64,000 bases of DNA from Margaritifera margaritifera (GCA_029931535.1 JAQPZY010001500.1:124001-188000), one strand, 5' to 3'; shown: positions 23,550 to 57,130, counted from the first letter of the stretch. Translations and numbers: made by a program. Notes: generated by a model from the letters alone, not told the origin.

Positions 23550-25443
23550 GGTTACTAGAAACACTGAAAAACCAAAATACACCAAAATACATACCGAAAT
23601 ACACGTATTTACATGCTTTCGGTGCATATATCGGTGTACACAAAGGAATTATGATTTGTTTTTGTTTGAATAATAATATAATGCAAAATAAAATATGATT
23701 AGAGCGATTTTGATACGAATTATTTACTTTTTTCCTAGTTATAGCACTCATCACTCTGTCATACTTTACTGGACAGGTATCATAAACGGCTGATCGTTCC
23801 GAAATGGAGGTGGTATGATAAAGACTGATCGTTCCGGAATGGAGGTAATCTCCAGAATGAACTGTGTAAGCCAGTTTAATTCATATTGTTTTAAGTCGTT
23901 TAATTCATGTTCTAATTGACTGCACACACATTTCTTATTCAAGTTAAGAAAACAATCTTTTTTAAAGTCGCTTAATTCGGAATGGACAGTGAAAATCGGT
24001 TTAAATCATCTTTTAAGTTGCTTAATTCATCTTCGAATTTACTGCACACCCTTTATTCTCCTCCCTTTGAACCCATTCCTTATTCAAGCTTAAAACAAAA
24101 TGTTGCGCACATTAATGAAATGGCACCTTTTTGCACAACGTTGTCATTTTTTCCATCATTTGAAAGTAAAACTTATGGATGAGAATCTTAAGAGCCTTGT
24201 AACTGGAAGTGACGATGAGAAGGCTCTAGTCAAAGACATTACGGCAGTTCTGCTCGAAGCAATAATCGTTCTGTGCACACGCCATTTACAAGAGAACGTT
24301 AGGCATATATTGACAGACGACGCAGTTACCATGACTGACCGGAACAATATCTTGAAAGAAATTTTTGGGGAAGACAGACTAGTTGATGCTCATGACAGTA
24401 TTTGCTTTGACGATGAATGTGAAGCTTTCGAAAATCATTGTGCTGGAATTTCAGAAAAATTTCTTAATTACTTTCGGAAAAAACTAAAGACAAATATAAA
24501 ACAAAAAGTCAATAATCCATTAAAAATCTATCAGATAGATCGCATGTGGAAAAATAATAATTGTGAGTCTACGTTCTTAAACAGACAGTTGACTGGAAGA
24601 CGAAAATGCTCACGGAATTTGTACAACTGACACATGAATTAGTAACCAGACAATTCAGAAATCTGAGGAGTGCTCTAGTATGCACTGGAGAATTCCGGCT
24701 TGCTGACAGTCATAAACAATTTCAGTCAACAAAAACAGACTGGATAAAAATGACAGAGCAACAACACACAAACTTGTTCAAATGCTTTAGACACCACATT
24801 GACATAGACACAAAATACATGATTTCTACAGATGGTCAGACAACTGTTATTGCACCAAGGACTAACGGATGAAAACCTGGACAGAGGAAACGAAAAATTA
24901 ATGTACGAACTGTGACAATTACTACTACAAAATCTAAACATGAACCAGATATTTTGTCATAGAGTGCTATATTTTATTGTTTTCGGTTAGGGTTTTTTTT
25001 GACCTTGTGTAACATGACTTGAAGTTCGATTTTCAAGAGGAAAAGAATCTTGAATACTATTATATTAATTAATTCATCTGCGTGCTCAAATTATTCATTC
25101 ACTGGTAATATGATACCTTATGTATGTAATTTAAAGTAAATATATAATATAATGTCCGCGAATACTTTTGATTCTTTTCACTTTCATTCTGTGTATGTAT
25201 TACTACGATTCTCTGTTTACAATACCTGTCGAATCAAGTACGACCGAGTGACGCCATTACATGAATTGCGCTAAAAATAGGGGAAAAAAATTCAAATCAA
25301 AATCACATAAATCAGATTTTATTCTGCTTTATATTATTATTCAAACAAAAATAAATCATAATTCCTGTGTGTCACACAGAGAAATTCTAAATACATGTGT
25401 GTTTCGGTGCGTATTTCGGTTTATTTTGGTGTTTCTAGTAACC
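23550..25443. mobile_element. MULE-like DNA transposon with long terminal inverted repeats
   Basis: The ends share GGTTACTAGAAACAC. Similarity continues inward for about 170 bp on each side (23550-23735 against 25270-25443): CCGAAATAC, GGAATTATGATTT, TTTTTGTTTGAATAATAATATAA. It encloses a + strand transposase remnant. I could not identify a clean 8-9 bp target duplication. Confidence 0.75.
24100..24935 (+). pseudogene. MULE-like transposase, C-terminal half
   Basis: The frame shows FFHHLKVKLMDENLKSLVTG leading to GSDDEKAL (the GTDxE.AL block holding a catalytic acidic residue). LCTRHLQENVRHIL, matching the C..H...N block, then IFGEDRLVDAHDS and WKNNNCES (the NN..ES block near the C-terminal catalytic Glu) follow. 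A one-base frame change at about 24570 leads to LKQTVDWKTKML, LTHELV and RSALVCTGEFRLADSHKQF, then a basic tail. Known role of MULE transposases: cut-and-paste at the TIRs. The N-terminal third is missing, so it is inactive. Family assignment is by motif order only. Confidence 0.65.
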
Positions 25444-26039
25444 CCTGGATTCTATCAGTCCAAAAGGGGGAAACTAATGATAACACCCTCCACAACTCCC
25501 AATTAACAAAAGGTAACTAACTTTCGCAGTTCACAATATGACCCATCGATGATTCCTTTCTAATGTTCCTATGGTATCTATGCATTTAGTCACTCATATC
25601 TTACACTACCGTAAAGAAGACATTCGAAACCGTTCCTCCATATACCATTTAAGTATCTTACTGGTTTTGAATGGCCACTTTTACTCGAAGGTTATCGGCT
25701 GCTTCGTGTCTTGTCCACTTTTTCACGGTTCGAAGACAACACGTTGAGATATTGTCGTTAATAATACAGGGACATCATACAAGATCTATTTCTACGCATT
25801 GATCTAATTGGACGTACTTGATTTAGGGAACAGGCCGATTCGGACAATGGCTGATTCGGCTCAAATCACGGGCTGATTCGGACCAAATTACGGGCTGATT
25901 CGGATTCGGACCATGTGAAATATTATTAAGTTTCGACCTGGATTTAAAAATGATATTTATATTTGTTTAAAATATGTTATTTCTCATTATTTCTCAGGTA
26001 CGTTCAGCAGTTCAAATCTGCGTTTAATGAAACAAACCC
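25444..26039. other. no gene; short CTGATTCGGA repeats
   Basis: 25830-25915 has five spaced copies of GATTCGGA (GGGCTGATTCGGACCAAATTA-like units). Otherwise no gene is seen. Confidence 0.5.
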
Positions 26040-26940
26040 CGACTAAAGTGCGAAAAGTTTTGAATGCCAATTCCGCATCTGTGCCGATTGTCAGTAACTC
26101 GAGCTGGATATCTGTCAAGTTGTCAGCGACGTCATGGAGGAATGGATAATAGGCTTTGGTGCTGGAGTTGGTATGGATGAAAGTTGGGCCGAACTATGGC
26201 TGCCCATACCGAACACAATCGGATGATCATCTGTAGATCGCCTTTTAACGGACAGGTCTTTGAATACTATCGGAGTTACATGAAAATCACCGAGGTTGTA
26301 GGTCTTGTCCATTCCAAGAAAGCTACCGCCTTCAATACAGTAGAACCTTTTAATGTCTTTGATCTGTTATTCGGTGTAAAGGGTCACTATTGGGTGTTGT
26401 AAGCCATTCATATGTTTCACAGTTTGGACAAATTTGCTTGTTTTTGTCATTTCTTCCACGCAGACAATATGGTCGGCGATATTCCCTGATTTAGATGGGC
26501 TACGATTTGATCATGATATTGAACGTTTAATATTTCGGAGTTGTTTCTCATTTCTTGGATGCTGGAGAAAAAAAATCGTCAATTGTTTTAGAATTTACCA
26601 TTCTCTCTACTTCCTTCACCCCTTTGGGCCCCAGGTCATTTGCTAATCTTTCTCTAACGAAAGGCTTTGTTTTAATGTAGGTGACGTTTTTTGACGGATG
26701 TTTCACGGATGCGTGATATATTCTGGACGATAATTTTCCAATGTATTCGGCAAGCGCGATGTTGGTTGGAATTTCAGGAAGGAGATTGCCACTCTTCTGA
26801 AACCACGTCATCCTCCGCTTGAACTTTGACTTTCCAAGAGTTGGACATTCCAGACAAGCGTCGTGAAAGTCAGACGAGCACAGTAAAAATCCTGAATACA
26901 TGGGATGTTTTTGAATTTTGTCTTTGTTTAGGACTAGTTC
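26040..26940 (-). pseudogene. second MULE-like transposase, N-terminal half
   Basis: Read on the - strand. A frame with CLECPTLGKSKFKRRMTWF, HASVKHPSKNVTYIKTKPF and RERLANDLGPKGVKEVE leads to a stop. RNNSEILNVQYHD then appears in another frame, followed by MDKTYNLGDFHVTPIVFKDL (the D.T..LG.F.VT block containing the first catalytic Asp). After a frame change comes YYPFLHDVADNL with LLTIGTDAELAFKTF. This last block is the counterpart of SLVTGSDDEKALVK in the copy at 24100-24935, so the two are separate copies and not halves of one gene. Several stops; inactive. No inverted ends located. Confidence 0.6.
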
Positions 26941-27021
26941 GATGCTGCATCTGTAGCGGAGTTCAATACTTCTTGACTCGTTGCCGACGAGGTAGGTGGA
27001 AAAGGAGTTGAACAGGCAGTC

Positions 27022-27300
27022 TCAGTAACCAGTACTGTACAGTGCAGTTTTTGAAGACATATGGTAAGTCGCCATGATGGCATTTGAGACTTGGTCCTGT
27101 CTGAGACCTTCAAAGTTTGTATGGACTGTTGTGTCTAAATCAGTGTTCTTTATAAACAGATGTTCTCTTTCATACTCAAGAACATCATCATTATTATTAT
27201 CATCATCATCATCAAGCTCTTCAAAAACAATAACACCATTATCATATTCAATATAATTATCACCATCATCATCATTATCAACAACAACAACAGCAAACAA
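27022..27300 (-). other. Asp/Asn-rich low-complexity frame
   Basis: ATC/ATT triplet-rich DNA on + encodes an Asp/Asn-rich tract on - (LDDDDDNNNDDVLEYE..) continuing into LRQDQVSNAIMATYHMSSKT before a stop. It could be an acidic segment of the neighbouring transposase gene or a simple-repeat artefact. Confidence 0.3.
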
Positions 27301-27479
27301 ACATCATCTTCTTTATGATAATCTGCATCATCATAAATGCTAGATGCATACCTTCTTCAAGCATTCTAAACCCACAATCAAATGATGGGATTTAAGTTTC
27401 ACTTGATTTGGCAATTTGATTTCTTTTCTAAGAAATGTGGGTGGTTCTGAAAAGGACCGTTAGAGTGTTTTTTTTAACA

Positions 27480-28110
27480 AACTCATGGACTGGGCATCAT
27501 GAGCTTTAACTGTCTCAATCCCTTTCCACGGCCAAATCCTACTCATCCTACTGCTTTTGTAGTGGTAGTAGTAGTAGTAGTCAATGGTGGTGGTGGAATC
27601 TTAGTAGTAGTGAGAGTGGATGATGTGATGGGCTTATAATGCTTAGCCCGTGATGGTCTCTTTCTCTTGGGTTGAGTTAAAGAAGTCTGGTACATGTTTC
27701 TCAGATTCTTTAACTCTGCTAAAATATCTTGTAGCAGACTCACCGTTTGATTGTCACCACTCCCTTCCTTTTGTCCTTCACACTTCAAGGATTTCTGCTT
27801 CTCTTCTTCTCGCTTTCTTCTTTCCTCTTCTTGCTGAAGAAATACTTCTTCTGCTTCTCTCTGCGCTGCAAAAAAATTTCCACTTCTTCCCTCTGTCTCT
27901 TTCTAAAAGTATCTATCAAAGGTAAGGATGGAGAAGGAGAAGAAGGTTGTACTACGGTGGTTTCAGGCAAATATTCTTGCGACGACAGAAAATCCACAAA
28001 ATCCAAATTAAAATCTTATGGATGAATGTTGACCACTGCAGTCGTAGTATTATCACTCCAAACATAAGAGGTTTCCGTAGCAGGCTCACCCCAATACATC
28101 GTCTTCGTTT
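27480..28110 (-). pseudogene. unrecognised basic/coiled-coil reading frame
   Basis: Starting at an ATG near 28108 the - strand reads MYWGEPATETSYVWSDNTTT, then one in-frame TAA, then DFNLDFVDFLSSQEYLPETT, a proline/serine stretch, and a long Lys/Glu/Arg helix (FRKRQREEVEIFLQRREKQK). After a frame change near 27787 it continues with SLLQDILAELKNLRNMYQTS and PKRKRPSRAKHYK, a likely nuclear localisation signal, ending in a Thr-rich simple repeat. TATA-like sequence lies upstream (28217-28224). I do not recognise the family. It might be an accessory ORF of the adjacent MULE-like element or a separate gene. One stop and one frame change suggest decay or sequence error. Confidence 0.35.
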
Positions 28111-28209
28111 TCTCATACTTATGCCGTAAATGGTAAAACCGTACGTTCGTTCGTTTGTTGGATTAACGACGTGTGCGACCATTCGGCCATGTACGTCGGC
28201 CAGTAAAAC

Positions 28210-28350
28210 CGTGGCCCCTATATACTGAAGGTGACGTCACACACCCGCTCTCTTCTGATTGGAATAGAGACCCTATATTTTGTAACGCGCCTTTGGATTG
28301 GTGGACCATTTCGATCCGATCTTAGGCTATATATACCGGCGTTTTGTTAC
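28210..28350. promoter_or_regulatory. divergent promoter-like region
   Basis: Within 140 bp: CCTATATA (a TATA box on -, TATATAGG, at 28217-28224), a perfect CRE palindrome TGACGTCA at 28232-28239, GATTGG/ATTGG CCAAT boxes near 28256 and 28293, and TATATATA on + near 28328. The spacing fits two back-to-back core promoters, for the reading frame at 28110-27480 and for a + transcript. A 32-codon + frame begins at 28456 (MGYYQDYGYSYLKENNLCGE), with no known relative. Confidence 0.4.
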
Positions 28351-28797
28351 ATAGTTTTGCCTGTTCTCAAGACAAAACGTGAACTAGCGGGGAATCTTCA
28401 AGCATCGTATTGGACGTGCTGTTCAACCCGGACTACTCATGTATGTCAAAGCATCATGGGCTATTACCAAGATTACGGCTACAGCTATTTGAAAGAGAAT
28501 AATTTATGTGGAGAAACAAGGGTGTCTGAAGCGGGTGCTAATCTCCGGACCTGAAGTGCGAAGAAATTTGAGGAGAATATGAGCTGTGAAGAGGTGCGAT
28601 ATGTGTTAACTGTCTTTGGTCAACAAACTCCAACGGCCCTTTTCAGGGCCACCCACATCTCTTAGTAAAGAAATCTTAAAATTGTCATTCGCGTATTTAT
28701 GTTTTGTGTTTGTTTGTCTATGTGTATATTTTGTCCTCATAAACATTTCTGTCCCTATAAGCACTTATATACCATAAACACTTCTGTCCCCCAAGTA

Positions 28798-28950
28798 CCC
28801 TCTCCATGTTAATTTCCCATTGTCCCCCAAGTGCCTCTCCATGTTAATTTCCCATTGTCCACCAACTGCCTCTCCATGTTAATTTCCCCATTGTCCCCCA
28901 ACTCCCTCTCCATGTTCATTTCCCATTGTGCCCCAAGTGTCCCTTTTGTC
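28798..28950. repeat. 35-bp minisatellite
   Basis: About four copies of CTCTCCATGTTAATTTCCCA with TTGTCCCCCAA(G/C)T. Confidence 0.9.
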
Positions 28951-29144
28951 CCTCAAGTGCCCCACATTACTATTAACCTACACTTATATGATTAATTATG
29001 AGGTTGCAATAGATTATAATAAACCAACGTGTGAAAATCAAGTAAATGTGTCCATCGGGGACATTACAATATTGGCTTTGAACGAAGTCGCCAGATAAAA
29101 GAACCGCTATCAGGTCATTAAGGGTCACCTTACTTATGTCGTCC

Positions 29145-30093
29145 AACCACCCGATGTCGAAGGCTCCTTCTATCGTGCGCCATGTTTCTCGCGACCTAAC
29201 GCGCTTGTTTCATGGTAATGACGTCATCAACTGTGTCACCAGCGTTCTTTAAGAGTGACAGCGTTGAATTAAATAGTAAAATCAGACAAAATGAGATTTA
29301 AACAGGCAATTTCATGTAATTGAAAGAAAATCATAATGAAAATCTCTTTTTTCACTATTGCCTTATTTGTGTTGGACATCATATGATGACTTTGTTTACA
29401 TATCTTGAACAGGAAAACCAAATTTGGGAATTTATACAACTGGATAGCCAATGTAAATATTTGGTTTTAATCATGTGGGATTCTTATAAAACGTAAGAAA
29501 AATTTACACTTGAAATGTATATTCACTACGGATTTTTTCGTTTCAGTATTATTTCATAATGAACATGTATTCTACATCAAAAGACATTGAATCTATTATA
29601 ATAAAATGTGTATCCATTCACCAACGTCTATTTTTAAATTTCTCTCTCCCTCTGTCTCTGTCTGTCTGTCTCTCTTGAGTTATGTATTTATATGGTAAAG
29701 AACAAGCAAGCAGTAATATAAGTGCATAAACTACATATAGAATTAACGGATTTTTTTGTTCATATTGAAATTTTATGTTTTTTATTTAAAAAACATGGAG
29801 ACGCTATGAACTAATAATATCCATATCTTGATCTTACTGGCACATTCCTGTCATATGCCACGTGACTTTTTAGTTTGCGTCACGAACCATGGAGGCTACT
29901 TCCGGAAATAAGCAAAATTACACACGCTTGGAAAAACGGTAATTCTGAACGAATGTACATGAATGCCAAATTTTTTTTAACAATGATTAAATGAAGTAGA
30001 TATAGTTGAACACTTTCTATGGTTTTTTAAATAGATTCTCACAATATTATAACGAACGCGTTAAAATTCACGTTAAGTGCACGAAAAGTGGTT
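29145..30093. repeat. left arm of a 0.95-kb inverted repeat
   Basis: Its reverse complement aligns end to end with 31176-32106. Shared blocks include ATCGTGCGCCAT, AACTGTGTCACCAG, GGAAAACCAAATTTGGGAAT, ATACAACTGGATAGCCAATG and CGTTAAGTGCACGAAAAGTG. Divergence is modest, with an indel of about 45 bp (present only in the right arm near 31830-31875). Confidence 0.92.
29889..29938 (+). CDS. candidate first coding exon within the left arm
   Basis: GAACCATGG is a good start context. The frame MEATSGNKQNYTRLEK runs into CG|GTAATT, a plausible donor. Upstream are CCACGTGAC (E-box) and an ETS-type ACTTCCGG within the exon. The inverted copy in the right arm keeps CATGG and TTCCGGAAATAA but gains a stop after eight codons. 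The gene is not identified. Confidence 0.3.
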
Positions 30094-30270
30094 GCACGAG
30101 GCTGCCAGATGTAGATAATGATTTCTTGTCCCGTGCTGACGAAGTTTTCTGTTAATCCAATTTAGGCGAATGAACGTAATTTCGTTTTAATGTAGACTTC
30201 AAAGTCCATATCCTTTCAAACTATAATTCTATAACCACACTGGCTAAAAGGACCTTTAAACGCTCATTAT

Positions 30271-30562
30271 TAAAATGATACGTTAAATGCTATGGAAAAT
30301 GAGTTATTACACATTATAATTTCATTTGTGAAATAGAAATATTGATTGCAACTGATAATAAAATTTAGTCGGTCCATTTCGCAGACGGGTATGTCCCTTT
30401 CGCGAAAAGGGAACAATTCGCTAAAAGGGCCTTTTTTAAAAAATACTTTATAAAAAAAAAAAGATATATTAAATCCTATGTAGAATGAGTTATTACACAT
30501 TATAATTTCATTTGTGAAATAGAAGTATTAATTAAAACTGAAAATCAAAATATAGTCGGTCA
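30271..30562. repeat. direct duplication of about 105 bp in the loop
   Basis: 30271-30378 and 30460-30562 share GAATGAGTTATTACACATTA-type sequence and TTCATTTGTGAAATAGAA through TAGTCGGTC. Between them is the hairpin CCCTTTCGCGAAAAGGG. Confidence 0.85.
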
Positions 30563-30600
30563 GTATATATAATTTTAAATGAACTTCTCGTCATCGAAGA

Positions 30601-30690
30601 TAACTTTTCGTAACTTTTCGCAATATTTTTGTAACTTTTCGTAACTTGTTGTAACTTTTCGCACCTTTTTGTAACTTTTTGCACTTTAGT
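30601..30690. repeat. 10-bp TAACTTTTCG array upstream of PTGR1
   Basis: About nine variant copies of TAACTTTTCG/TAACTTTTTG, ending about 120 bp before the PTGR1 start codon. A TATA-like TATTTATAG lies between (30736-30744). Possible promoter element. Confidence 0.75.
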
Positions 30691-30810
30691 TATACCGCAT
30701 AGATGACTGCCGTTGCACACATTGTTCTTGACGACTATTTATAGCGAACATGCAGGTCAAAGAATTTATCGTGTAGAACTGTTTACGCTATCCCACACGT
30801 CTGTGAGAAA

Positions 30811-52962
<22,152 letters not shown>

Positions 52963-53122
52963 CTTCGATCATCCGAACCTCAATTATTGAAATTTCTGGT
53001 TTAATGAAATAAACATATCCTCTAAACATCTCTAATAGCACACCCAAATAGAGGCTTCATCAACCAAGATCTCTATTATCAGAAAATTCTCACTTCCCCA
53101 ATTTGAATGCGGATAATCGAAG
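52963..53122. mobile_element. 160-bp MITE with CTTCGATYATCCG ends
   Basis: Left CTTCGATCATCCGAA and inverted right CTTCGATTATCCGCA. Sequence of this kind is seen at pogo/Tigger-type ends. Target duplication not clear. Confidence 0.5.
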
Positions 53123-54035
53123 ATCTAATATAATAAAAAATAGTCTGTGAATATATACAACAAATACCTTGTCCTTTTCCTGAAATTCGAAATTAAATTA
53201 ACTAAAAACGGGATAACACAATAACAATGGTTAGCAAAATGCTGATATCATATCTGAATCTACCTAAATGAGACATTGTCATTGTGGAGATATCCACAGT
53301 AATGTACAATTACATACAAAAGCATGGAAGGGACATTGGTCCCAAAAAAAATATTATCACGTGGCCACGAGATAATATTTTTTACCAATGTTCCTCCATG
53401 CTTGCGTAAATGCAAGCAGTAAACTTTGTCGAAAAAATATTTCGACAAGCCAATTCGCTGCTGCTTTTATGTTATTACTCTTCTTTTGATGATTCTGTGA
53501 AATAAGGGACATAGCACAAAGTCTTTGGTTGCAATATTTTGCAGCTCTTGTCATGCGTCGTCGGAGAAGAGACTGATGGCACCAATGTTGACATTAAACG
53601 GTTTTCATCGCCATGGTATATTCTGATTCAGTTTTTATTCGGTAGAGTCATCGTGTACGAGGATGTCATCTAGACTTGAATTGTACACGTCTCGAGTGTC
53701 ACTTACGATATACACGGACAGATTGTATCAGAAGGTATATCTGCTCAAGCTCTCTTTTAGTGATAATCCACTCACAGTTCAGAAATCCTGCTATTTTTCA
53801 TTTGCCCACTTAAATGTTGTCAGATTAGAGGAGAGCTCTTCATAAACTATAAGTACCACATATTACATGCACTGATTGAATTTCTACTTCTATTTCGTAC
53901 GTCAGTACAGTCAAATCCTGACTGTTACTTGACGGCGCAGCGTTTGGGATAAAAATAAATACATTTTAAAAAAAAGAAAGAAAAAAAAAAGAATTGAGCA
54001 GAAAAAGAAAACAAAAAAGGTGCTTATAGGGTTTA

Positions 54036-54036
<1 letters not shown>
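53123..54036. other. no gene seen
   Basis: AT-rich. 53930-54030 is A-rich with AAAGAAAG runs. Confidence 0.4.

Positions 54037-54086
<50 letters not shown>
54037..54086. repeat. (AAT)n microsatellite
   Basis: About 16 AAT units; may be the tail of the LINE read on - from 54206 onward. Confidence 0.95.
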
Positions 54087-54089
<3 letters not shown>

Positions 54090-54149
54090 TAGTAATACAA
54101 AGATGTTAATATCGAAAGTTAGTCTAGATAGATCCTGCTTTTAAAAAAG

Positions 54150-55232
54150 GCGGAATAAAGAGCTCCAGCTACACTGGCTGGACGAATGTTCCAAGGACGG
54201 AGAGTTCAGGGGACGAAAATGTATTTATAATAATCTTGTGAAGCAGAGAATAGCCTGAATTTTAGAGAGCGACTGTCCTTGGTGAGACTGGATGCAGGTG
54301 TCAGGTAATCTGTAACTGGTATGTCGACCATGTTTTTCGCCATCTTGTAGAACAGTGTTAGTTCGGCTTTGGCTCTTCTTGACTCGAGTGATTCCCACTG
54401 TAGGTATTTTAGGATTGATGTAACACTGCTGGTGTTCCTATACATATTAACAGTTTATCGGGCAGCCCTGCGTTGTAACATTTCGATCTCGTTAGCCCAT
54501 GGTATGAGGGCTCCAGGGAGATGAACAATATTCAAGACTTGGTCATACTACGGTGAAATAAGCTGTAGTCTTAACAAATTCACGTCTGACTTGCACGTTT
54601 CTTTTTAAAACTCCCAGTGTACAGTTGGTCTCATTTACCGTGTTGTCTATATGCCTCTTCCATGACTTTTCTTTACCACTTCAACCCCAGATATCTTGTT
54701 CATTTCTCGATTGTCAACTGATGACCTTGTAACCTGTAACTATAAGTCACGGGTGATCTTGGTCTTGTCACACTGAGGATACTACATTTCTCTGGGTAGA
54801 ACGACATACCCCAGGTCTTTCCCCAGTCCTCTATTTAGTTCTGATCGTATTGAAAATTTTTTGTGCTGCCTGTCAGAGATGATCTCTCTGTACACCTCAC
54901 ACTCATCTGCAAAGAAGCGTGTTCTAGACCTGACGCACTGTGGCATATCGGTAACAAACATCATAAATAGGGAAGGGTCAACGACGCCACCCCCACCCCC
55001 ACTCACTACTGGTTCTGAGTCTGAAGTAGCTCCATCTACGTTAACCTGCTGTGTCGTGCCTGATAGAAATGCTTTAATCCAGTCCCAAATATGACCTCTT
55101 ATTCCATAGTAAATTGCCTTTGCTAGAAGGCGATTATGTGGTACTGGATCAAAGTCCTTACTAAAGTCAAGGACTTATATGTCACATTGCTGGCCTACAT
55201 TAAGAAATGAAGACAGCTCTTGTATGAAGGTA
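54150..55232 (-). pseudogene. LINE reverse transcriptase, central and C-terminal part
   Basis: - strand: FIQELSSFLNVGQQCDI, a stop, VLDFSKDFDPVPHNRLLAKA (usually DFSKAFD.VPH..LL.KL), YYGIRGHIWDWIKAFLS, VNVDGATSDSEPVVSG, and CVRSRTRFFADECEVYREI, where the catalytic FADD reads FADE. The C-terminal part (54445-54206) reads YLQWESLESRRAKAELTLFY and KNMVDIPVTDYLTPAS, the conserved tail of CR1/Jockey-type ORF2. Non-functional. Its upstream portion lies at 57026-57130, separated by an inserted DNA element. Confidence 0.85.
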
Positions 55233-57025
55233 CTGTAGTATCATTTATTTTCGTGGGGCTCAATTTTAGTGGTTTTGTAAAAAAAGACATTTTCGTGGGC
55301 ACTTAAATTCGTGGTTTTGCCTGTCAAAGTTTGCATATTACTAAGTGTTTAATTTCGTGGTTTAACCTCTACAAATACCCAAAATAAAGATTGCAAAAGA
55401 ATAAAACTATGCCGACGCAAATGGTGGTCACTTGAATGTTTATAACAATACTTCCACATGTATGAGCACAAATCAAAGACCTGACAAGTTCAATACTGAC
55501 ACCGTGTTTTTGTCCAAGTGAATAACATCAATTGAAGCAAACGCATCCAACAACACAGCTGGAATTGTTTAATTCTGTAATTTGGGGATTATCTACCTGA
55601 CAAGCATTTGTGTGTACATTGAAACTTGATTGACATGATGTTGATACAGTGGCTTTGTTCGAAAATCAGTGAAGTGTGAGATTTAATACTCCGCTGTAAT
55701 TAGTGTATATACGTAGTGTTTCATTAATAATAGTGCTTCAAGCAATAGTTCTAGTATTTTACAGGCTTATTGTACTTTTGGATTAAAAATGCATGGATAA
55801 TATGAAATGTGGTTTAAGGAGGATTTAAATTGTTTAACAACAGTTGTACTCGAGTGAAGGATCAATTTGAATAAGTATTTAATTTAATTTTAATATACTA
55901 TTATTTTTTATTATTCTTTCTTTCATTTTCAACATTACTAGTGTTTGAATACCTTATGCTTTTTCTCGTTTCTCTGTATCTCGCATATCGATTTAATACT
56001 ATATACATAACAAAGAAGCACAAAGTAGACAGCATGAAAGTCTCTCCGGGGAAGGGCTCTGTCTCCCGCCCTCCGTCCGGGGGATGGACAGCTGTCTCTT
56101 TCTGCTTGTGAACATGTACTCGAAAAAAAAAACAATATTAAAAATGACATGTATTAATATAATGCACTAATAAGATATAACATACAATAAATATAACCTA
56201 AAATCCTAACAGAGAAACAGAAGAGAGAGAAAGATGAACAGGCATACACGCACTTCACAAAGAAAACAAACTTGTAGAATAAATATAAAACTGAAAGTAG
56301 AAATTTGAACCATGTAGTGCCTGTCCCAGGACAACAGATATATACATAACAACAAATACAAACATGACAATACAAGGGACTTGAATTTAAACAAATCAAA
56401 ACAAGACCTCTGGCAAAGGTCACTATATCCTATAACTCGCTTAGGGGAGAAGGGAACGGAAAGCCGCCCGACAGGTAATATCTGAAGGGAGGTGAGTACG
56501 AGACTGGACCCCTAAACCAAGAAAACTTGACTTATAGGAAAGCGAAAAAGATGAACCTCAATCAAAAACAAAAAAAATTTCTTTTCAAAATTTTAACTTT
56601 AATCAAAATTAAAATAGTATTCACCTTTTGGTATTTGGAAAAATTTTGAGGGGACTTTTCCAATGCTCTAACCAGCCATATATGCTGGGAAGGACTAGGA
56701 TTAGACCACAAAAAACGCATATCGATTTAAGGCAGTGAGTGGCAATTACAGCTATCGGATATCTTATCGACACTTTTGCATTGAAACAATATAAAATGCT
56801 TTATAATTCTTTGTTAAAGGTTTAAAATAAAACAAACACGTGTAAACGCTAATATTTTATTTCCAAATTACAGTATTGACGTTGATTTATGAAATACAAG
56901 TAGGTGAAAATGAGCGGGGGTGGGGTGGGGTGCCACTATCATCATACATGGGTAATTTTTCGTTGGGTATTTAAATTCGTGGTTCGGGGCTACAACGAAA
57001 ACCACGAAAATTGATGATACTACAG
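55233..57025. mobile_element. 1.8-kb TA-flanked DNA transposon inside a LINE
   Basis: Left TACTGTAGTATCATTTATTT(TCGTGG) and inverted right TACTGTAGTATCATCAATTT(TCGTGG) form terminal repeats including the TA duplications (55231-55232, 57026-57027). TTAAATTCGTGG recurs near both ends. Removing the element and one TA restores a continuous LINE frame, TRLITFIQELSSFL, which fixes the boundaries. No transposase is recognised. Confidence 0.85.
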
Positions 57026-57130
57026 TAATCAGTCGAGTCTTAGCTGCAGCGGGCTCTGAATCCATGCTGTCGGTCAATAAGGAGTTGGTGCCGATTAAGA
57101 TATTTCATGATGATGCTTACAACAATATGT
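57026..57130 (-). pseudogene. LINE reverse transcriptase, upstream part
   Basis: - strand: SIIMKYLNRHQLLIDRQHGF with RARCS, then (frame change) AAKTRLI, the segment directly preceding TFIQELSS at 55230. QHGFR..RSCETQL is the expected RT block. The LINE is truncated just above 57130. Confidence 0.8.

Noticed and set aside
24100..26940. The two transposase remnants as halves of one gene split by an inversion
   Set aside because: Both contain the GTDxE/GSDDE block and the segment before it, so they are two copies, not complementary halves.
27022..27300. Acidic nuclear protein gene
   Set aside because: The Asp/Asn run comes from ATC/ATT triplet repeats; no start, splice sites or conserved domain.
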